Shown here in pieces: positions 59,606-64,000 of a stretch of 64,000 nt of DNA. Made by a program: the position numbers and the translations under genes. Within the stretch, counting starts at the first letter, position 1. Each line of letters starts with the position of its first letter. The notes below the pieces were generated by a model. It was not told where the DNA came from and ran no database searches. It saw only the letters and a list, made by a program, of their open reading frames with translations. Origin of the DNA: CAYMOV01 sp964392085 (GTDB lineage Bacteria; Oederibacteriota; Muellerivitia; Muellerivitales; Muellerivitaceae); contig CAYMOV010000002.1 of assembly GCA_964392085.1 (NCBI GenBank), positions 1 through 64,000 of the forward strand, read 5' to 3'.

Positions 59606-62600
59606 CCCTTTCCGACATCTCCATCAAGAACCCGGTCTTCGCCTGGATGCTCATGGCCGCGCTGATCCTGTTCGGCGCCATTTCCTTCTCCCGTATGGGC
59701 GTAAGCCAGATGCCCGACGTGGACTTCCCGGTGGTCAACGTCAGCATCACCAACCAGGGCGCGGCGCCCGTGGTCATGGAAACCGAGATCGTGGACATCG
59801 TCGAGGACGCCGTCATGACCGTTGAGGGCGTGCGCCACGTGACCTCCACCAGCCGGGAAGGGTCCGCCAACATCACCATCGAATTCAACTTGAACCGAGA
59901 CATCGACGTGGCCCTCCAGGAGGTGCAGACAAAGGTGTCGCAAGCCCAGCGGTTGTTGCCGAAGGAAATGGACCCGCCGATCATCACCAAGACCAATCCC
60001 GAGGACAATCCCATCATTTGGCTCGCGCTGACCGCGAACGACCCGTCCATCCACCCGCGGGACCTGATGATCTACGTCCGGGACGTCCTTCGGACGCAGT
60101 TCACCAGCGTCGCGGGCGTCGGCGACGTGCGTTTGGGCGGCTACCTCGACCCGAACCTCCGGATCTGGGTCAACGGTGACGCGATGTCCAGGAACCAGCT
60201 CACCGCCAATGACCTCGTGAACGCCATCACTAATGAGCACGTCGAGCTGCCCAGCGGCCTGCTGGAGTCGGGGGCCACCAACGCCAACGTCCGCACGATG
60301 GGGGAAGCCACGAAGGTCAAGGAATTCGAGGACATCCTCATCAATACCAGGGGGGGCCAGCCCAATTACTCGCCTTTCCCCCTCAAACGGGTGGCCCGCA
60401 TCGAGGAAGGCATGGCCGACGTGACCCGTATCAGCCGGGCCAACGGCCTTCCCGCGGTGGGGTTGGGAATCATCAAGCAACGCGGCACGAACGCCGTCGA
60501 AGTGGCCCGCAACGTGAAACAGAGGATTGAGGAGGTCCGGAAAGTCCTTCCTCCGGGCTTTGGGCTGGGCATCCGGGTGGACACCACCAAGTTCATCGAG
60601 AACTCGGTCCACGACCTGAACAAAAACCTGGTCCTTTCGGCCCTGGGTACGGCCCTGGTCTGCTGGCTTTTCCTAGGCTCCTGGACCTCGACCCTCAACA
60701 TCCTGTTGGCGATCCCGACTTCCATTGTGGGGGCCTTCACCATCCTCTATTTCGCCGGTTTCACCTTGAACACCTTCACCCTCTTGGGCCTGTCGCTGGC
60801 CATCGGCATCGTGGTGGACGACGCCATCATGGTCCTGGAGAACATCGTTCGACACCAGGAGATGGGTAAACACCGCATCCTGGCCGCGTCCGTGGGCGCC
60901 CGGGAAGTCACCTTCGCCGCCATCGCCACGACCATGGCCATCCTGGCGATCTTCCTGCCGGTCGCCTTCATGAGCGGCATCATCGGCAAGTACCTTTTCC
61001 AATTCGGCGTGACCCTGACCGCCACGGTCCTGCTGTCCCTGCTGGAGGCCCTGACCCTCACCCCGATGCGCTGCTCGCAGTTCGTGACGGTGGGAACGCG
61101 CACCTCGGGGCTCGAGAAGTTCGTGGAGTCCGCCTTCCACTCCATGGCGGACGCTTACCGGCGGATGTTGGGAAAAACCCTCCGGTACCGTTGGAGCGTC
61201 GTCTTGTTGGCCACGGGGTTCTTCATCGCCAGCATCTTCCTGACTTTCTTCCTCCGTAAGGAATTCGTTCCATCCCAGGACCAGTCGATGTATCTCGTCT
61301 CACTGACGACGGCCGTCAACTCCTCGTTGGACACCACCAACGACAAGTTCGTGGAGGCCGAGAAGCTGCTGTTGAAACGGCCTGAAGTCGAAGGGTATTT
61401 CGGCAACGTCGGTGGTTTCCAGGGGGGACAGCTCAATACCGGCAGCCTGTTCGTCAACCTCAAGGATAAGGGCAAGCGAGGTATCGATCCGGAGGCACAC
61501 CATGAATTGTCCCAAATCGAGTCCATGGGAGCCCTTCGCAAGGACCTTTCGAAGCTCACCGGTGTCCGGATCTCGTTTCGGGACCTTTCCACCGGCGGAT
61601 TCGCCGCCTCCCGCGGATACCCCATCGAATTAGGTATCCGGGGACCGGATTGGGATACCCTCACCGGGGCGGCGGAGAAGATGAGGGCGGCCATGGCCGC
61701 AAGCGCCCTCATGACGGACGTGGACACCGACTACCAAACGGGAATGCCCGAAGTGGATGTCATCCCCGACCGGGAAAAAGCCACCCGCCGCGGCGTCAGC
61801 ATCGGGGCCATCGCGCAAACCGTGGACTTCCTGGTGGGCGGCGAAAAAGTGGGGGAGTATCCACGGGGAGACCACCGGGACGACATCCGGATCCGCCTGG
61901 AACCCGACCAGAGGTCCAAGGCCGAGCAGATCCAACGGTTGTATGTCCGCAATAACCGGGGTGAACTGGTGCCCCTTTCCGACCTGGTCACCCTCGTGAC
62001 GAAACCGACCCTCCAACAGATCAGCCGGGTGGACCGCCAACGCACCATCAGCCTCTTCGCCAACGTGGCAAAAGGGAAGTCGCAGACCGACGCCATGGCC
62101 GAAGTCCAGAGACTCGCCAAGAATATCCTGCCGCCGGGCTATTTCGCGGTCTTCACGGGATCTTCCCAAACCTTCAGCGAGTCCTTCAGCGACCTGGGGT
62201 TCGCCCTCTTGCTGGGCGTCCTGGTGGCCTACATGGTCTTGGCGAGCCAATTCAACAGTTTCGTCGACCCCTTCAGCGTCCTGATGGCGTTGCCTTTCAG
62301 CGTGTCAGGGGCCTTCCTGGGGTTGTTGATCTTCAACCAGTCCTTGAACATCTACAGTTTCATCGGTCTCATCCTATTGATGGGCATCGTGAAAAAGAAC
62401 TCCATCATGATGGTGGACTTCACCAACCAGATCCGGAAAAGGGACAAGAAATCCGTCGAGGAGGCGCTTTTGGAGGCCTGCCCCCTGCGGTTCCGCCCGA
62501 TCCTGATGACTTCCGTCGCCTGTATCGCGGCCGCCATGCCCCAGGCTTTCGCCCATGGGGCGGGATCCGAAACCCAAGTGCCTATGGCCGTGGTGGTGAT

Positions 62601-62751
62601 CTTCGGGATGATGGTTTCCACCATCCTCACTTTGTTCGTGGTTCCATGCTTCTACAGCCTGGTGGCACCCCTGGAAAGCCGCCATGCCCATGAGGATCTC
62701 TTGGAGGAAGTCCTGGGCAACACCCTGGAACACGTGGAATCCCAAGCCTGA
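59602..62751 (+). CDS. RND family efflux transporter (AcrB/MdtB/C-like permease)
   Basis: The 1049-residue protein has the RND layout of twelve membrane helices and two large periplasmic loops. The proton-relay Asp406-Asp407 lie in GIVVDDAIMVLENI, and the other half has the NQSLNIYSFIGLILLMGIVKKN segment. The N-terminus SDISIKNPVFAWMLMAALIL is typical of HAE1-type pumps. It exports drugs or other amphiphiles. The ATG overlaps the TolC-like stop. The periplasmic adaptor needed by such pumps is missing locally. Confidence 0.94.
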   Translation: MTLSDISIKNPVFAWMLMAALILFGAISFSRMGVSQMPDVDFPVVNVSITNQGAAPVVMETEIVDIVEDAVMTVEGVRHVTSTSREGSANITIEFNLNRDIDVALQEVQTKVSQAQRLLPKEMDPPIITKTNPEDNPIIWLALTANDPSIHPRDLMIYVRDVLRTQFTSVAGVGDVRLGGYLDPNLRIWVNGDAMSRNQLTANDLVNAITNEHVELPSGLLESGATNANVRTMGEATKVKEFEDILINTRGGQPNYSPFPLKRVARIEEGMADVTRISRANGLPAVGLGIIKQRGTNAVEVARNVKQRIEEVRKVLPPGFGLGIRVDTTKFIENSVHDLNKNLVLSALGTALVCWLFLGSWTSTLNILLAIPTSIVGAFTILYFAGFTLNTFTLLGLSLAIGIVVDDAIMVLENIVRHQEMGKHRILAASVGAREVTFAAIATTMAILAIFLPVAFMSGIIGKYLFQFGVTLTATVLLSLLEALTLTPMRCSQFVTVGTRTSGLEKFVESAFHSMADAYRRMLGKTLRYRWSVVLLATGFFIASIFLTFFLRKEFVPSQDQSMYLVSLTTAVNSSLDTTNDKFVEAEKLLLKRPEVEGYFGNVGGFQGGQLNTGSLFVNLKDKGKRGIDPEAHHELSQIESMGALRKDLSKLTGVRISFRDLSTGGFAASRGYPIELGIRGPDWDTLTGAAEKMRAAMAASALMTDVDTDYQTGMPEVDVIPDREKATRRGVSIGAIAQTVDFLVGGEKVGEYPRGDHRDDIRIRLEPDQRSKAEQIQRLYVRNNRGELVPLSDLVTLVTKPTLQQISRVDRQRTISLFANVAKGKSQTDAMAEVQRLAKNILPPGYFAVFTGSSQTFSESFSDLGFALLLGVLVAYMVLASQFNSFVDPFSVLMALPFSVSGAFLGLLIFNQSLNIYSFIGLILLMGIVKKNSIMMVDFTNQIRKRDKKSVEEALLEACPLRFRPILMTSVACIAAAMPQAFAHGAGSETQVPMAVVVIFGMMVSTILTLFVVPCFYSLVAPLESRHAHEDLLEEVLGNTLEHVESQA

Positions 62752-62848
62752 ATGGGAAGAAACCCCGGTTGGGCCGTCCATAGGGGTGAACAACGCGGAA
62801 TCCGAGGATCTGGGCTGCGGTCAGATGGGATGCAACTAGGGGGAAGCC

Positions 62849-63124
62849 ATGGGGAAGGCCTTCATCGGAGTCGTTTCCGGCCGGGTCCAGGGTGTGGGTT
62901 TCCGCTATTTCACCAGGGACTTGGCCCAGGAACTGAAGGTCCAAGGTTGGGTGAGGAACCTCCCGGACGGCCAGGTGGAGTTCCATGTTGAAGGGCCCGA
63001 GGACGCCGTCGAAGAACTGTTGCTGCGTTTGAAGCAAGGCCCCGTCTCGGGAAGGGTGGACCGGATGGTGGGCGACTGGCTGCCCTCACCCCAAGGTTTC
63101 GGCCATTTCGAGATCCGGCCCTGA
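62849..63124 (+). CDS. acyP: Acylphosphatase
   Basis: The 91-residue protein has the acylphosphatase signature. Arg19 lies in [11 protein letters not shown] (phosphate binding) and Asn37 in [13 protein letters not shown] (catalytic water). It hydrolyses acyl phosphates such as acetyl phosphate or 1,3-bisphosphoglycerate. AGGGGGAAGCC precedes the ATG. The sigma-factor gene starts 1 base after its stop. Confidence 0.95.
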   Translation: MGKAFIGVVSGRVQGVGFRYFTRDLAQELKVQGWVRNLPDGQVEFHVEGPEDAVEELLLRLKQGPVSGRVDRMVGDWLPSPQGFGHFEIRP

Positions 63125-63125
63125 C

Positions 63126-64000
63126 ATGGCCCCCCGAACCCTTCCCCGCGAAAATGGCGCCCCCAAGAAAAAGGCCAGGGGCCCTTCCCTGGTGTTGGCC
63201 CGCGGCCAGAAGCCCGCGGCGCCCCAAGGGACCTATCCCACCCACCACGTCACCACGGACAGCCTGAAGCTCTACTTCAAGGAAATCTCCCGGGTACCCC
63301 TCATCAACGGCGACGAGGAGAAGGCCCTTTCCAAACGCATCGAGCAGGGCGACCTGGAAGCCAAGCAAAAGCTCGTGGCGGCCAACCTCCGCCTTGTCAT
63401 CAAGATCGCCAAACGGTACATGAACCAGGGCATCGCCTTCCAGGACCTCATTGAGGAAGGCAACCTCGGCTTGATCAAGTCCGCCGAGAAGTTCAATTGG
63501 CGCCGGGGGTTCAAGTTCAGCACCTACGCGACTTGGTGGATCCGGCAATTCATTACCCGGACCCTCGCGAACCATTCCCGGACCGTCCGGGTCCCCGTCC
63601 ATGTTTCCGAGGACATCCAAAAGGTCCAGCGGACCGCACGGGACCTGGGGCGGAAACTGGGGCGCGAGGTGACCGCCTCCGAGATCGCCCAGGGCGCACG
63701 GATGCCCTTGGAACGCGTGAGGCACCTCCAACGGCTGGCCCAACGGGACCTTTCCCTGGAGGTCCCCGTGGGGGATGAGGGCGGGTCGAAGACCTTCGGC
63801 GATTTCATCCCGGACACCAACGCCGCGAGCCCGTCCGAAAAGATGTTTGAGCAGCTCCGCTCCGAGAAGCTCAAGACCCTGATGGGGCGGCTCAGCGAGA
63901 AGGAGAGGGCCGTCCTCCTCATGCGGTTCGGGTTCGACGAAATGGAGCCCAAGACCCTGGAAGATACCGGGCGAGTTTTGGGCGTGACCCGGGAACGGAT
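63126..64000 (+). CDS. RNA polymerase sigma-70 factor (RpoD-like, 3' end outside window)
   Basis: The frame is open to the window end, giving at least 291 residues. A basic N-terminal leader of about 45 residues precedes region 1.2 ([15 protein letters not shown]). Region 2 has the -10-recognising core [29 protein letters not shown]. Region 3 has [15 protein letters not shown], and the fragment stops in region 4 ([15 protein letters not shown], then LGVTRERI). The absence of the large RpoD 1.1 region suggests a group 2 or shortened primary sigma. It follows acyP by one base. Confidence 0.92.
   Translation, partial: MAPRTLPRENGAPKKKARGPSLVLARGQKPAAPQGTYPTHHVTTDSLKLYFKEISRVPLINGDEEKALSKRIEQGDLEAKQKLVAANLRLVIKIAKRYMNQGIAFQDLIEEGNLGLIKSAEKFNWRRGFKFSTYATWWIRQFITRTLANHSRTVRVPVHVSEDIQKVQRTARDLGRKLGREVTASEIAQGARMPLERVRHLQRLAQRDLSLEVPVGDEGGSKTFGDFIPDTNAASPSEKMFEQLRSEKLKTLMGRLSEKERAVLLMRFGFDEMEPKTLEDTGRVLGVTRER

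Overview
The window comes from a GC-rich, Gram-negative bacterial chromosome. Evidence for an outer membrane includes TonB/ExbB/ExbD, a TolC-family lipoprotein with an RND pump, several lipobox proteins, an OmpA-type peptidoglycan-binding domain and outer-membrane barrel proteins. Housekeeping genes (argS, glyA, pheA-hisC-tyrA-aroA, cmk, rpsA, der, plsY, gpsA, a sigma-70 factor) are complete or nearly so. Several exported proteins carry long Thr/Pro linkers with Thr at every second residue, a style I associate with uncultured FCB/PVC-like or Goldbacteria-type lineages. I cannot fix the phylum from sequence alone. TTG and GTG starts and 4-bp ATGA-type overlaps are common. Genes lie almost entirely on the + strand, except one small gene (4037-4351) and a three-gene block (22906-26123).

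Layout. 1-2340: the tail of a histidine kinase, a repeat-filled gap, and a umuDC SOS mutagenesis operon whose start codon overlaps a perfect palindrome. 2340-4990: repeats, a Thr-rich lipoprotein and a small unknown gene. 4990-10461: M16 peptidase, YggT, and a barrel/Ig/OmpA fusion. 10546-14230: sugar ABC importer (binding protein and two permeases, no ATPase). 14231-17713: yqeK, LytR_C protein, winged-helix-like protein, argS. 17898-20707: TPR lipoprotein, TadB, TadC, DUF192. 20797-22808: glyA and an exported VanX/DdpX-like dipeptidase. 22906-26123 (minus): two TolB-like propeller lipoproteins and a PAS membrane protein. 26231-35489: aromatic amino-acid genes merging into cmk, DAHP synthase, plsC, rpsA. 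35637-41836: an SGNH lipoprotein and a 1514-residue surface protein with a charge-segregated (X-Thr)n stalk. 42337-51207: large TPR protein, plug-less TonB-box barrel, ExbB, ExbD, TonB, DUF2723-TPR membrane protein. 51297-56914: a FabD-like protein lacking its nucleophile, a FlgD-Ig protein, der, plsY, gpsA, HU/IHF, MerR. 57163-57457: two tRNA-Pro genes inside unusual inverted repeats and tRNA-like relics. 57681-64000: DoxX, TolC-like, RND transporter, acylphosphatase, sigma factor (cut by the window end).

How it fits together. Aromatic biosynthesis is concentrated at 26-33 kb: DAHP synthase, EPSP synthase, chorismate mutase/prephenate dehydratase, prephenate dehydrogenase and an aminotransferase. 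The most distinctive unit is the 42-51 kb block. It reads as a dedicated TonB-energised envelope machine: a periplasmic TPR scaffold, a barrel with a TonB-box-like start but no plug, its own ExbBD-TonB motor, and a predicted GT-C-type membrane protein that could modify Thr-rich surface proteins. Other second-look items are the active-site-dead FabD homologue, the tRNA-Pro palindromes and tandem relics, the palindromic SOS operator, and several families of dispersed palindromic repeats concentrated in intergenic gaps.
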